Below are positions 8,467-16,528 of a DNA stretch of 64,000 bases, piece after piece. The notes under the pieces are model-generated. The model saw only the letters and a program-made list of their open reading frames with translations, made no database searches and was not told the origin of the DNA. The DNA is from Exilibacterium sp. (GTDB lineage: Bacteria; Pseudomonadota; Gammaproteobacteria; Pseudomonadales; Cellvibrionaceae). The stretch spans positions 62,001-126,000 of the forward strand of contig JANQMH010000098.1 of assembly GCA_028280195.1 (NCBI GenBank). Direction: 5' to 3'. Every line of letters starts with the position of its first letter. The first letter of the stretch is position 1. The translations under genes were made by a program, and so were the position numbers.

Positions 8467-10527
8467 CTAGTCAGCTGGATTGATCAGTAAGTTGCCGATG
8501 GCATCCACCCGCGCCGCATGGCCGGGCAGGATCACGGTGGTGGAGTCCATTTCATTGACAATGGCGGGGCCCGGCACCACCCAGCCCTCCTTTAAGCGAC
8601 CGCGGTCGTAAATGGCGGCATCGTGGTATTCGCCTCCATAATAGTAGCGGCTGCGGTGAATGACGGCGCCCTCGAGTGAGGTGGCGTCGCTGGCGGCCAC
8701 GGCGGTGTCGATCTGCCTGGCTTTGACCCGGGCGATGGTGCGCAGCATGACAATTTCATGGCCCTCCTCCAAGGCGAAGGTAAACAGCTGTTCGTGCTCT
8801 TTGTCGAAGGCTTCGGTCAACAGCCCGACACCCTGCTGCTGCAGCTCGCTGTCGGTAAAATCCAGGGTAATCTGAAACGCCTGGCCGGCATAACGCAGGT
8901 CGGCCTGGTAGATGATATCCAGTTCGTCCTCGGCCACGCCGTCGGCAATCAGCGAGGCTACCGCGCGGTCTTTCAGGCCTGCCAGCACCTGCGCCAGCTG
9001 TTCGGTGGAGAGATCCTCGGTGAGGCTGACGAAGGTCTGCGAAGCCTCGTCCTGCACCTGGGTATTGGCATCGCCATAAGCGCACAGCACACCCGGCCCC
9101 GGCGGGATAATTACTGGCCAGGCCTCAGTCAACAAGCCCAGGGCATTGGCGTGCAGGGGCCCGGCGCCGCCAAAACCCACCAGCGCAAAGTCGCGCGGGT
9201 CGAAGCCCTGCTCAACCGAGACCAGCCGCAGTGCGCCGAACATGGACTCGTTGACGATTTTGATAATACCCTCGGCGGCCGCCATCAGGTCGATACCCAT
9301 GGCGTCGGCCAGCGTCTGCACCGCCGTCTCCGCCGCTTCGCGGCTGATGGCCATCTTGCCGCCCAGCTGCACATCGGCGGGCAGATAACCCAATACCACA
9401 TTGGCGTCGCAGACCGTCGGCTGCTTGCCGCCTTTCATATAGGCCGCCGGCCCCGGCACCGCGCCGGCCGACTCCGGCCCCACGCGCAACGCCCGCGTCA
9501 GCTCCGGCACGAACGCAATCGAGCCGCCGCCGGCGCCGACCGTGCGCACATCCACCGAGGGTGCGCGCACGGTGACATCGCCAACCCGGGTTTCGCGCCG
9601 GGTTCTGGCTCTGGCGTTCTGGATCAGCGCTACATCGGTGGAGGTGCCGCCCATATCGAAGGTGAGAATATTATTGAAGCCGGCGCGCTGGCAGAAATAG
9701 ATGGCGCCGGCCACACCGCCGGCGGGGCCGGACAGCAGCATATTGACCGGGCTTTCGGCCGCCGCCCGCGCCGATGCCAGGCCGCCGTCGGAGCGCAGAA
9801 TCGACAACTGCACAGTCTCGCCCAGCTGCTGCTCCAGGGCCCGCTGCAGGTGGGTAATATAGTTGGCCACTTCGGGCCGCACATAGGAGTTGACCACCGT
9901 GGTTTCAGTGCGCTCGTACTCCTGCATTTCCGGCACCACCTCGGAGGAAATGGAGATGGGAATGCCGGTGAATATCTGCTGCGCCACCGCGCGCGCGCGG
10001 CGCTCGTGCTCGCCGTTGAGATAGGCGTTGATGAAGCTGATGGTCAGCGCCTCTATGCCGCCCCTGGCTTTGAGTTCGGTCAGGCGTTGGCGCAGGGTGT
10101 TTTCATCCAGCCCGGTAATCACCGCGCCGTCGGCGCCGATGCGCTCGTCGGCCTCAATGGTCAGTTCCAGCGGCGCCAGCAGCGGCGCCTTGACATAGCT
10201 GACCCAGCCGCCGAGACCGCCCGGGCAAAACGAGCGCGCCACCTGCAATACCTGGCGGTAGCCGCTGGTGGTCACCAGCGCTACCCTGGCGCCCTTGCCG
10301 GTCAAAACCGCGTTGGTGGCCACGGTGGTGCCGTGCATGACGCGCTGGATCAACTGCGGTGCGACACCGGACTCCGCGCAAATTGCCGCCACACCGTTGA
10401 GTACGCCTATCGAGGCGTCGTTCGGCGTGGAGGGCACTTTGGCGGTATGGGTTTCGCCGGTATCCTCGTTCATCAACAGCAGGTCGGTAAAGGTACCACC
10501 GACATCCACACCCAATCGATAGCTCAT
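8467..10527 (-). CDS. hyuA: Hydantoinase A / oxoprolinase family subunit
   Basis: This 686-residue subunit carries the ATP site of the HyuAB enzyme. The N-terminal acetate/sugar-kinase-like fold is marked by GVDVGGTFTD, followed by HGTTVATNAVL; the second half has FDMGGTSTDVAL and VGAGGGSIAF. The product hydrolyses or phosphorylates a ring amide with ATP, or drives carboxylation in acetone/acetophenone carboxylase relatives. A clear GGAGCG ribosome site precedes the ATG. Upstream, a 71-bp gap separates it from the lyase gene, the largest gap within the enzyme part of the operon, and that gap contains a 14-bp direct repeat. Confidence 0.93.
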   Translation of the reverse strand: MSYRLGVDVGGTFTDLLLMNEDTGETHTAKVPSTPNDASIGVLNGVAAICAESGVAPQLIQRVMHGTTVATNAVLTGKGARVALVTTSGYRQVLQVARSFCPGGLGGWVSYVKAPLLAPLELTIEADERIGADGAVITGLDENTLRQRLTELKARGGIEALTISFINAYLNGEHERRARAVAQQIFTGIPISISSEVVPEMQEYERTETTVVNSYVRPEVANYITHLQRALEQQLGETVQLSILRSDGGLASARAAAESPVNMLLSGPAGGVAGAIYFCQRAGFNNILTFDMGGTSTDVALIQNARARTRRETRVGDVTVRAPSVDVRTVGAGGGSIAFVPELTRALRVGPESAGAVPGPAAYMKGGKQPTVCDANVVLGYLPADVQLGGKMAISREAAETAVQTLADAMGIDLMAAAEGIIKIVNESMFGALRLVSVEQGFDPRDFALVGFGGAGPLHANALGLLTEAWPVIIPPGPGVLCAYGDANTQVQDEASQTFVSLTEDLSTEQLAQVLAGLKDRAVASLIADGVAEDELDIIYQADLRYAGQAFQITLDFTDSELQQQGVGLLTEAFDKEHEQLFTFALEEGHEIVMLRTIARVKARQIDTAVAASDATSLEGAVIHRSRYYYGGEYHDAAIYDRGRLKEGWVVPGPAIVNEMDSTTVILPGHAARVDAIGNLLINPAD

Positions 10528-10547
10528 AAATCGCTCCAGCTTGTCTG

Positions 10548-10577
10548 TTATTGTCTAAACCGTTTATTGTTTAAACC
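10548..10577. repeat. Direct repeat in the lyase-hyuA gap
   Basis: TTATTGTCTAAACC at 10548-10561 is repeated as TTATTGTTTAAACC at 10564-10577, one mismatch, 16 bp start to start. It lies upstream of the hyuA ribosome site. It could be a protein-binding site or an mRNA processing signal; nothing else in the sequence decides this. Confidence 0.6.
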
Positions 10578-10598
10578 CGTGTTTTCAATCCGGCGCCA

Positions 10599-11543
10599 CT
10601 ACGCCGGCTGGCGCTGATCACTCGCCTGCTGCGCCGACTGTTTCTGCAGCGACCTCTGCAACCAGGCCGTGGCGCGGCCGCCCGGCGCCGTGCCGGTCAG
10701 AGTATTGGCCAGTGTCGCCGCCTGCAGCAGCGCCGCCATGTCGATGCCGGTGGCGAAGCCCAGCTGCTGCAACAGCATCACCACATCTTCGGTGGCCACA
10801 TTGCCGGCCGCGCCGGGCGCAAACGGGCAGCCGCCGAGACGGCCGATGGAGGCATCGAAATGGCGAATACCCTGCTCCACCGCGGCGTAGACATTGGCCA
10901 GCCCGAGCGCGCGGGTATCGTGGAAATGGCAGCCCAGCCGCGCCGCGCCGTGGGCCCGGACCAGCGCCCCGGTCAGCGCCTTTACCTGGGCCGGACTGGC
11001 CGCGCCGATAGTGTCCGCCAGCACCACCCGGGCGGCGCCGAGCTGCAGGAACTTGGCGGCAATGCGCTCCACTACGGCCGGGTCGATCTCACCCTCGAAG
11101 GGGCAGCCAAAAGCCACGGCAATGGTGACGATGACCTCCACGGCATCGGCGGCGGCCTGCTGCAGCATGGTTTCGGTCATCGCCTCGATCGCCAGCCAGT
11201 CCTTGCCGACATTGGCGCGGCTCATCCCGTCGCTGGCATAGACCACCATGGTAACACTGCCGAGCCCGGTGGCCCGCGCCAGTTCGTAACCTTTCAGATT
11301 CGGCACCAGCGCCGTGTAGTAGGCGCCCGCGGCCGGCAGCCCGGCGACAACGGTATCGGTGTTGGCCATCGCCGGCACCGCCTTCGGCGATACGAAGCTG
11401 CCGATTTCCAGGCTCGGCAGGCCGGCTTTTAGCAGCGCTTCAATCAGCTGCAGGCGCTGCTGCGGGGTGAGAATTTTTTCCTGATTCTGCAGGCCGTCGC
11501 GGGGCCCGACGTCGGTTATGCTTATCTTTTCAGCCGCGCTCAT
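10599..11543 (-). CDS. HMG-CoA lyase family protein
   Basis: This TIM-barrel lyase of 314 residues matches hydroxymethylglutaryl-CoA lyase in length and motifs: DVGPRDGLQN at the N terminus (catalytic Asp/Arg), CHFHDTRALG with the metal-binding histidines, and GGCPFAPGAAGN with the active-site cysteine. The family cleaves 3-hydroxy-acyl-CoA thioesters to acetyl-CoA plus a keto acid. The start overlaps the CoA-transferase stop by 4 bp. A leucine-catabolism role is unlikely because no liu genes are present. Cleavage of a 3-hydroxy-dicarboxyl-CoA made by the neighbouring transferase is the simplest reading. Confidence 0.9.
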   Translation of the reverse strand: MSAAEKISITDVGPRDGLQNQEKILTPQQRLQLIEALLKAGLPSLEIGSFVSPKAVPAMANTDTVVAGLPAAGAYYTALVPNLKGYELARATGLGSVTMVVYASDGMSRANVGKDWLAIEAMTETMLQQAAADAVEVIVTIAVAFGCPFEGEIDPAVVERIAAKFLQLGAARVVLADTIGAASPAQVKALTGALVRAHGAARLGCHFHDTRALGLANVYAAVEQGIRHFDASIGRLGGCPFAPGAAGNVATEDVVMLLQQLGFATGIDMAALLQAATLANTLTGTAPGGRATAWLQRSLQKQSAQQASDQRQPA

Positions 11544-12739
11544 TTTACCACCCCCGCCGCTTTCAGCTGATTGACCGTTTCGGTTTTGTAGTTGAGCAAC
11601 TGCTCGAGTACCTCATCAGTGTCCTGGCCCAGAGCCGGCGCGGCGGAAAAACTTTCTTCGTCGCTGCGCGACAGCTTGATGGGGTTGCCGGGGCCGCGGG
11701 TACTGCCGCCGCCGGGATGCTTTAACTCCACCACCATATTGCGGTGCAGCACCTGCTGGTCGGACAGCGCCTGGGAAAAGTTATTCACCGGCGCGCAGGG
11801 GATACGCATCGCCTCCAGTTGCTGCAGCCAGTGCTCGCTGGTGTTGCCGCTGAGTATTTCGTTAAGTGTCCGATTGATAAAGTCGCGATCGCGCCAGCGC
11901 CCGGGCTGGGTATCGTATTCGGGCTTGTCGAAAGCCGCACAGCCGACGACCTGCTTGAGGTTCTGCCAGAAATTATCGGTAATCACGGCGATCACAATAA
12001 AACCGTCGGCGGTAGTAAAGGTATTATAGGGTACGTGGACAAAGTGCGAGTTGCCGATGGGGTAGGGGTTCTCGCCGGAGAGGAAGTACATGGTCGCCAT
12101 ATAGTTGAGCAGGGATATCTGGCAGTCGAGCATGGAAATATCCACATGCTGGCCGCGGCCGCTGCGCTCGCGCTCCCACAGTGCCGCCAGCACCCCCATG
12201 ACACCGAACATACCGCCGCCCAGATCGCCGATGGGAATGCCCGCCCTGACCGGATGCTGCGGATCGGCACCGGTAATCGACATACCGCCGCCGGTGGCCT
12301 GGGCCACCTGGTCAAAGGCCGGGCGCTTGTGCCTGGGCCCCGAGGAGCCGAAACCGGAGATGGCGCAGGTGATAATGCGCGGGTTGTGGGTCTGCAGGCA
12401 CTCGAAATCGATACCCAGGCGCTCCACCACGCCGGGCCCGAAATTGCTGATCACCACATCGGCGTTTTTTACCAGATCGTAGAACACCGCCAGCCCCTGC
12501 TCACTTTTCAGGTCGATGGCTACGCTTTTCTTGTTGCGATTCAGGGTCAGATAGTAGGCACCCATGCCATTGAGGGAGTTATTCGGGTCAGTAGCCAGCA
12601 GTTTGCGGGTACCCTCGCCCTGCAGTGGCTCGACTTTTATGGTTTCCGCGCCCAGATCGGCCAGAATCATGGCGCCGTAGGGACCCGAAAGCATATGGGT
12701 CAGGTCGAGTACCCTGACTCCCGTCAACGGTTTATTCAT
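11540..12739 (-). CDS. CaiB/BaiF family CoA transferase
   Basis: This class III CoA transferase has 399 residues, normal for the family. It shows the N-terminal VRVLDLTHMLSGPYGAMILADLGAE pattern (here: LSGPYGAMILADLGAE), ISGFGSSGP, the catalytic aspartate in the FDQVAQATGG stretch, and GLLDVSM-like GQHVDISMLDC. Such enzymes move CoA from an acyl-CoA to a free acid through an aspartyl-CoA anhydride. It is the first gene of the minus-strand operon and is preceded by a sigma-54 promoter. Its product would feed the downstream HMG-CoA-lyase-like enzyme. Donor and acceptor cannot be read from sequence. Confidence 0.93.
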   Translation of the reverse strand: MNKPLTGVRVLDLTHMLSGPYGAMILADLGAETIKVEPLQGEGTRKLLATDPNNSLNGMGAYYLTLNRNKKSVAIDLKSEQGLAVFYDLVKNADVVISNFGPGVVERLGIDFECLQTHNPRIITCAISGFGSSGPRHKRPAFDQVAQATGGGMSITGADPQHPVRAGIPIGDLGGGMFGVMGVLAALWERERSGRGQHVDISMLDCQISLLNYMATMYFLSGENPYPIGNSHFVHVPYNTFTTADGFIVIAVITDNFWQNLKQVVGCAAFDKPEYDTQPGRWRDRDFINRTLNEILSGNTSEHWLQQLEAMRIPCAPVNNFSQALSDQQVLHRNMVVELKHPGGGSTRGPGNPIKLSRSDEESFSAAPALGQDTDEVLEQLLNYKTETVNQLKAAGVVK

Positions 12740-12867
12740 AGCTTCCCCTCACCGCCGGGCGGTGATTTGAATGGATTGATTGATGTGCCGGTATATCGCT
12801 CATTATTACCGCTGTTTTGTCAGCGGCTTTGTCGATTATTCACTGTGCTGGCACCTTCAAACAGGTT

Positions 12868-12884
12868 AGCAAGGTATGTGCCAG
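12868..12884 (-). promoter_or_regulatory. Sigma-54 (-24/-12) promoter of the catabolic operon
   Basis: On the minus strand the sequence reads CTGGCACATACCTTGCT. It has the invariant GG (12882-12881) and GC (12870-12869) exactly 10 bp apart, with TGGCAC and TTGCT matching the -24 and -12 consensus. The transcription start would be near 12857, leaving a leader of about 118 bases before the CoA-transferase ATG. The operon it drives encodes a sigma-54 activator, which supports the call. Confidence 0.85.
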
Positions 12885-12971
12885 CCTGTAGACCTTCTCT
12901 CAGAGCAAGATAGTTCCTTTAAAAACAATAAGTTAGCGGTTTTACGCTGCGCCGCAGCATAAAATCCTTAT

Positions 12972-13004
12972 ATTTCACTATGAAATGAAATTTCAGGCTG
13001 AAAT
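12972..13004. promoter_or_regulatory. Tandem dyads, probable activator (UAS) sites
   Basis: Two 15-bp dyads, ATTTCA-CTA-TGAAAT (12972-12986) and ATTTCA-GGC-TGAAAT (12990-13004), share identical arms and are 18 bp apart start to start. The bases between them also form the palindrome TGAAATTTCA. They lie about 115-147 bp upstream of the predicted sigma-54 start site, the usual distance for enhancer-binding proteins. They abut the stop codon of the upstream VOC gene. Binding by the cluster's PrpR_N activator is inference. Confidence 0.65.
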
Positions 13005-13409
13005 TCAAGCGCCTGGCTTGCAAATCTGCAGTACGGGGCCGAGGCCTTCCCCTACCGACAGGTCCTGAACCCGCCAGTCCTGCAGGCCCTGTCTGGGGTC
13101 TGCACAGGTATCGACCCCTCTTTGCTGCAATGCAGCAGCGGTGTTCTCGAGAGAATCCACCTCCAGCGACAGCAGAAACAGACCTTCGCCGCGCTGCTGC
13201 AGTATCCTGCCCACCGCCGAGGCCATATCGAGGGGTTGCACCAGCACCAGCCAGATACCGTTGAGATAAAAGCGCGCCGTCTGCACCTGCCGCCCCGGCA
13301 GTTGCTCGACAATCGGATCGCTGTTCAGAACGGCCTGCATTTGCCGGCTGGCGGCCTGCAGATCGCGTACCAGGAAATTGATATGGTGGATGGATTTGAT
13401 ATCGCTCAC
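13005..13409 (-). CDS. VOC (glyoxalase/dioxygenase) superfamily protein
   Basis: This 134-residue protein opens with IHHINFLVRDLQAA, the usual first beta-strand with a metal-ligand histidine, and ends with the second module (LSVGEGLGPVLQICKPG). The start is a GTG at 13409 with GGAG 7 bases upstream. Metal-dependent isomerases, lyases and dioxygenases share this fold. The gene precedes the sigma-54 operon on the same strand, but the operon promoter is downstream of it, so it probably has its own control. A link to the same pathway is possible and unproven. Confidence 0.8.
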   Translation of the reverse strand: MSDIKSIHHINFLVRDLQAASRQMQAVLNSDPIVEQLPGRQVQTARFYLNGIWLVLVQPLDMASAVGRILQQRGEGLFLLSLEVDSLENTAAALQQRGVDTCADPRQGLQDWRVQDLSVGEGLGPVLQICKPGA

Positions 13410-13533
13410 AGGTGGGCTCCGCTGGCAGTGGCTTGGAGGGTGGATAGTAGCCCAGACCCGAAGTTGACGCTAAGCGGGCAAGCGCAACGGCGGCCATTGC
13501 AGCCGAGGCCATCTACAACCTTAGTCTGCCACC

Positions 13534-13563
13534 CTACTTTGGTTGTAAATACGACCAAGGTAG
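13534..13563. promoter_or_regulatory. Long dyad upstream of the esterase and VOC genes
   Basis: CTACTTTGGTTGT (13534-13546), loop AAAT, then ACGACCAAGGTAG (13551-13563) form a 13-bp stem with two G-U pairs if transcribed. It sits in the 237-bp divergent gap between the VOC gene and the secreted esterase. There is no U-tract, so an operator for a dimeric regulator is more likely than a terminator. Confidence 0.5.
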
Positions 13564-13668
13564 CCGCACCGGCTCTCACATCGCACCCATGCCTGCATTA
13601 CTCTCTGTAGCGGATTCTCAACAACAGACACAGCGGGGCCCGCATCGTGAAACCAGTCAATATTTTTT

Positions 13669-15507
13669 TTGTTCGCCATCGCGCTATTCATACCATCCAC
13701 CCATGCCGGCAGCTGGAGTCAGGAATCGATCGCCGGTATGAACGTCAACCTCTATACACCCACCACTGCGCCGGCACTGAATGGCAAGCGCGCACTGATG
13801 ATCAATCTGCACGGCTGCGCCCAGACCTCGGCCGATCTCAAGTCCGGCGGCAACTGGCAGGCGACGGCCGATCAGTACGGCATGGTAGTGGCCATTCCCG
13901 ACGCGCCGGGCGGCGGTGTGATTCTCGGCTGCTGGGACTACTATGACGACCTGCATACGCGCAGCAATAAACACAATGACAACCTGATTCAACTGGCGCA
14001 GACACTGGCGGCACGCAGTGCACTGAATATCGACGCCAACCAGGTCTACCTCAGCGGCCTGTCATCCGGCGGCGCCCAAACTGCGGTGCTGGCCTGCCTG
14101 GCGGCGGATATCTTCGCCGGCGTGGGTATTAACGCCGCACCCGCCATCGGCACCAGCTCTTTCCAAATCGGCAGCGTCGCCACCACGCTGAACGAGGCCA
14201 GAAATCTGTGCAACAGTTTCGCCGGCGCCTTTGCCGCGGCGTTCGCCACTCAACTGACCTCGGTGATCTTCGGCAGCGCCGATACGCTGGTGGCGACCGG
14301 CTACAGTGAACTCAACGCCGCCATGTTTGCCTCCCTCTACGGCGCCAGTGCCGACGGCGGCAGCGTGAGCATCCCCGGAGGCGGCACCCAGACCAGCTGG
14401 AGCGACGCCCAGGGCCAGCGCGTAAGCCTGATTTCGGTGGCGGGCATGGGACACGCCTGGCCGGCGGGCGCCGGCTCCAGCGGCAGCAGTAATTACATCG
14501 ACCATGCCAGCGTTAACTATCCGCAGACATTGACGGCGTTTCTGTTTGCCAATAACCGCCGCGCGCTGGTAAACGCCGCACCCAGCATCGGCGAGTTGCA
14601 GCTGCAGGACGGCGGCGGCGTCCTGCTGGTCAGCGGCAGCGCCGGCGACAGCGACGGCAGCGTCGTCAATGTGCACGTAGCGATCCGCATCACCGCCAGC
14701 GGGGTGCTGCTGCAGAGCTTCGATCTGATGCCGGCCGGCGACGGTTTTTTCAGCGCCGGCAGCCAGCCTCTCAACGATGGCAACTACACCGTCACGGTTA
14801 CTGCGGAAGACAATCAGGGGGCCACCGGCAGCCGTGCTGCCAGCGTCTGGATCGGCCCGGTACCCGCCGACAGCGCTCCGCTGATCGGCGCATTGACGCT
14901 CGATGTCAGCGGCAGCTGTGTCGCGGTCGGCGGCTCGGCGGTGGACCCCGACAATAATCTGGCAAGCGTCAGCGCCAGCTTTGACGGCGAGCCCGGTATA
15001 CCCGTCTCACTGGCCGCCGACGGTACCTTCACGCTGAACAACTGTGAACTCGGCAGCGGCAGCCACACCGTTTCGATAACGGCGCGGGACAGCGGCGGCA
15101 ATACCTCCACATCGGCACCGCTGAGCTTTGAGATTACAGACGCGGGGATCACTGCAAGTCTCGACCAGCATATCAACGCCGGGCGGCTCGACTACACCGC
15201 CTACGCCAGCTGTTATCTCACTTACGGCGCCAGTCCGTTTACGCTGTTTTTAGGCGCCGACCAGCGCTGGAGTGACGGCGGCAGCTGTATCGGCCCGCTG
15301 CAGAACGGTGGCGGCGGCGGTGAGGCATGTACCGAATTTACCTCCAGCACCGCCGGCCATGTGCTTGCCGGGCGCGCCGAACTGTGCGGGCTGATCAGTT
15401 ATTGCGCAGTGGGATCGGGCGATTATCTCGGCACCTACAGCATTTTTGACAGTAAAACCCTGGCGCAGAGTGCGACCGGCTTTTTTACACTGGGAAGCTG
15501 CCCATAA
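13669..15507 (+). CDS. Secreted PHB-depolymerase-like esterase; start likely frameshifted
   Basis: The ~260-residue catalytic domain is an alpha/beta hydrolase of the PHB depolymerase family: LHGCAQ oxyanion region, lipase box GLSSG with Ser132, Asp205 in FGSADTLV and His262 in GMGHAWP (numbered from 13669). Two Ig/cadherin-like modules (~290-490) and a Cys-rich C-terminal domain follow, fitting polymer binding. As written the frame can start only at a TTG (13669), which gives an uncharged, weak signal. A GTG at 13647 encodes MKPVNIFF in another frame, and one extra T in the T8 run (13663-13670) would join it to LFAIALFIPSTHA, giving a perfect Sec signal. So this is either a frameshift, a phase-variable tract or a sequencing slip. 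Polyester substrate is inferred from family. Confidence 0.85.
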   Translation: MFAIALFIPSTHAGSWSQESIAGMNVNLYTPTTAPALNGKRALMINLHGCAQTSADLKSGGNWQATADQYGMVVAIPDAPGGGVILGCWDYYDDLHTRSNKHNDNLIQLAQTLAARSALNIDANQVYLSGLSSGGAQTAVLACLAADIFAGVGINAAPAIGTSSFQIGSVATTLNEARNLCNSFAGAFAAAFATQLTSVIFGSADTLVATGYSELNAAMFASLYGASADGGSVSIPGGGTQTSWSDAQGQRVSLISVAGMGHAWPAGAGSSGSSNYIDHASVNYPQTLTAFLFANNRRALVNAAPSIGELQLQDGGGVLLVSGSAGDSDGSVVNVHVAIRITASGVLLQSFDLMPAGDGFFSAGSQPLNDGNYTVTVTAEDNQGATGSRAASVWIGPVPADSAPLIGALTLDVSGSCVAVGGSAVDPDNNLASVSASFDGEPGIPVSLAADGTFTLNNCELGSGSHTVSITARDSGGNTSTSAPLSFEITDAGITASLDQHINAGRLDYTAYASCYLTYGASPFTLFLGADQRWSDGGSCIGPLQNGGGGGEACTEFTSSTAGHVLAGRAELCGLISYCAVGSGDYLGTYSIFDSKTLAQSATGFFTLGSCP

Positions 15508-15712
15508 GATGATTTCATCGACAACAGTCCCGCTCTCAACAGCGGCGGCGATTTTAGTCGTTATGCCTCAATATTCACTGGCTACCCGGTCGGCGTTTCC
15601 GATAACATGTGACCGGGGGCTCACAGTCTGTCTCCGCCGTTTATGCGGCGTTGTGATGAGCCGGCATCGGGACTTCAGGGATCACAGCAGAAAGGAACGG
15701 ATCGCTCCAGAG

Positions 15713-16210
15713 ATGAAAGCAGACGAATTTACTGAACTGTTCAGCCGCCGCAGTTTTATTTCTCTGTCACAACATGCGTTCACTCTGTGCAAACGGCACA
15801 ACAATAAAGCCTCGCTGATTTATATCGACCTGGAGGGGCAGGCATGGTTGGATGGGGAGTCTGGAAAGGCGTCGGGCAGCCGCACGCTGGCGGCATTTGC
15901 CAGGTTATTGTACGGCAACTTTCGCGAATCCGACGTAGTCGGGCGCCTGGGCGCCGGCGAGTTTGCCGTTTTTCTGACCAACGCCGACAAAGAACTCGCC
16001 GCTATATCCTTGCGCCGTTTTGCCGGCACCGTCGCCGCTTACAACGAATCCGACAGCGGGCAGCTGCCACTCACCTACAATGCCGGCATCGAAAACGTCG
16101 ACTTTGATTACCATCACAGTATCGACGATCTGCTGGCACACTCCAATACCAAGCTCTACCGCTATCGCAAGGCCACACGGAAAAAGCGGGACAGCTTAGA
16201 GGAAACTTAA
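15713..16210 (+). CDS. Degenerate GGDEF-domain protein
   Basis: This is a single-domain protein of 165 residues built on the diguanylate cyclase fold (IYIDLEGQAWLD; RLGAGEFAVFL). The signature is GAGEF instead of GGDEF, so two active-site positions are altered, while the inhibitory RxxD site (RESD) is kept five residues before it. It is therefore more likely a c-di-GMP receptor or scaffold than an active cyclase. The ATG at 15713 is chosen because the homologous region begins there; an in-frame ATG at 15656 is possible. No clear ribosome site is seen for either. Confidence 0.75.
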   Translation: MKADEFTELFSRRSFISLSQHAFTLCKRHNNKASLIYIDLEGQAWLDGESGKASGSRTLAAFARLLYGNFRESDVVGRLGAGEFAVFLTNADKELAAISLRRFAGTVAAYNESDSGQLPLTYNAGIENVDFDYHHSIDDLLAHSNTKLYRYRKATRKKRDSLEET

Positions 16211-16528
16211 TAGGAAAAAGTGCTAAACAGACCAGCTTCTTATTAACAATTCTGCTGTCAACGCCGCAGTCCCGCACTTGTCCGCCCGCAAGCGCCAGGC
16301 AAAAAAAATATATTCTTCCTTTTTCATGAGGACACCTGATCGACAAGCGTCTCAGGTGTGCTGAACAGTGCCGGTGTCAATATACCGGCGCCTGCATCGA
16401 TAAAAGCTATCGATAAACCTGTGGCAATGTCTTTCCTGGAACGACGGACAGCGGGTATCTGTGTTTCGAATTTAGGGAAAGGCCTTGATCAATAATAACT
16501 CTATTTAAGGATATCCAGGGGTATCTCA
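16211..16528 (+). other. Intergenic leader with three hairpins
   Basis: No gene is seen in these 318 bases. Three inverted repeats follow one another: ACACCTGA/TCAGGTGT (16332-16359), GCCGGT/ACCGGC (16370-16389) and ATCGAT/ATCGAT (16396-16414). None ends in a U-tract. They may form a structured 5' leader for the subtilase gene; they do not match a riboswitch I know. Confidence 0.4.

Noticed and set aside
6571-8490. Long plus-strand frame (639 codons) opposite hyuB
   Set aside because: GC-rich antisense shadow: composition is Gly/His/Ala-rich with no family features, while hyuB has clear motifs.
12935-12962. GCTGC/GCAGC hairpin after the VOC gene as a terminator
   Set aside because: The stem is short and is not followed by a T-run on the minus strand.
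15608-15625. TGTGA-N8-TCACA dyad resembling a Crp site
   Set aside because: The spacer is 8 bp while Crp sites need 6; without other evidence it is not called a Crp site.
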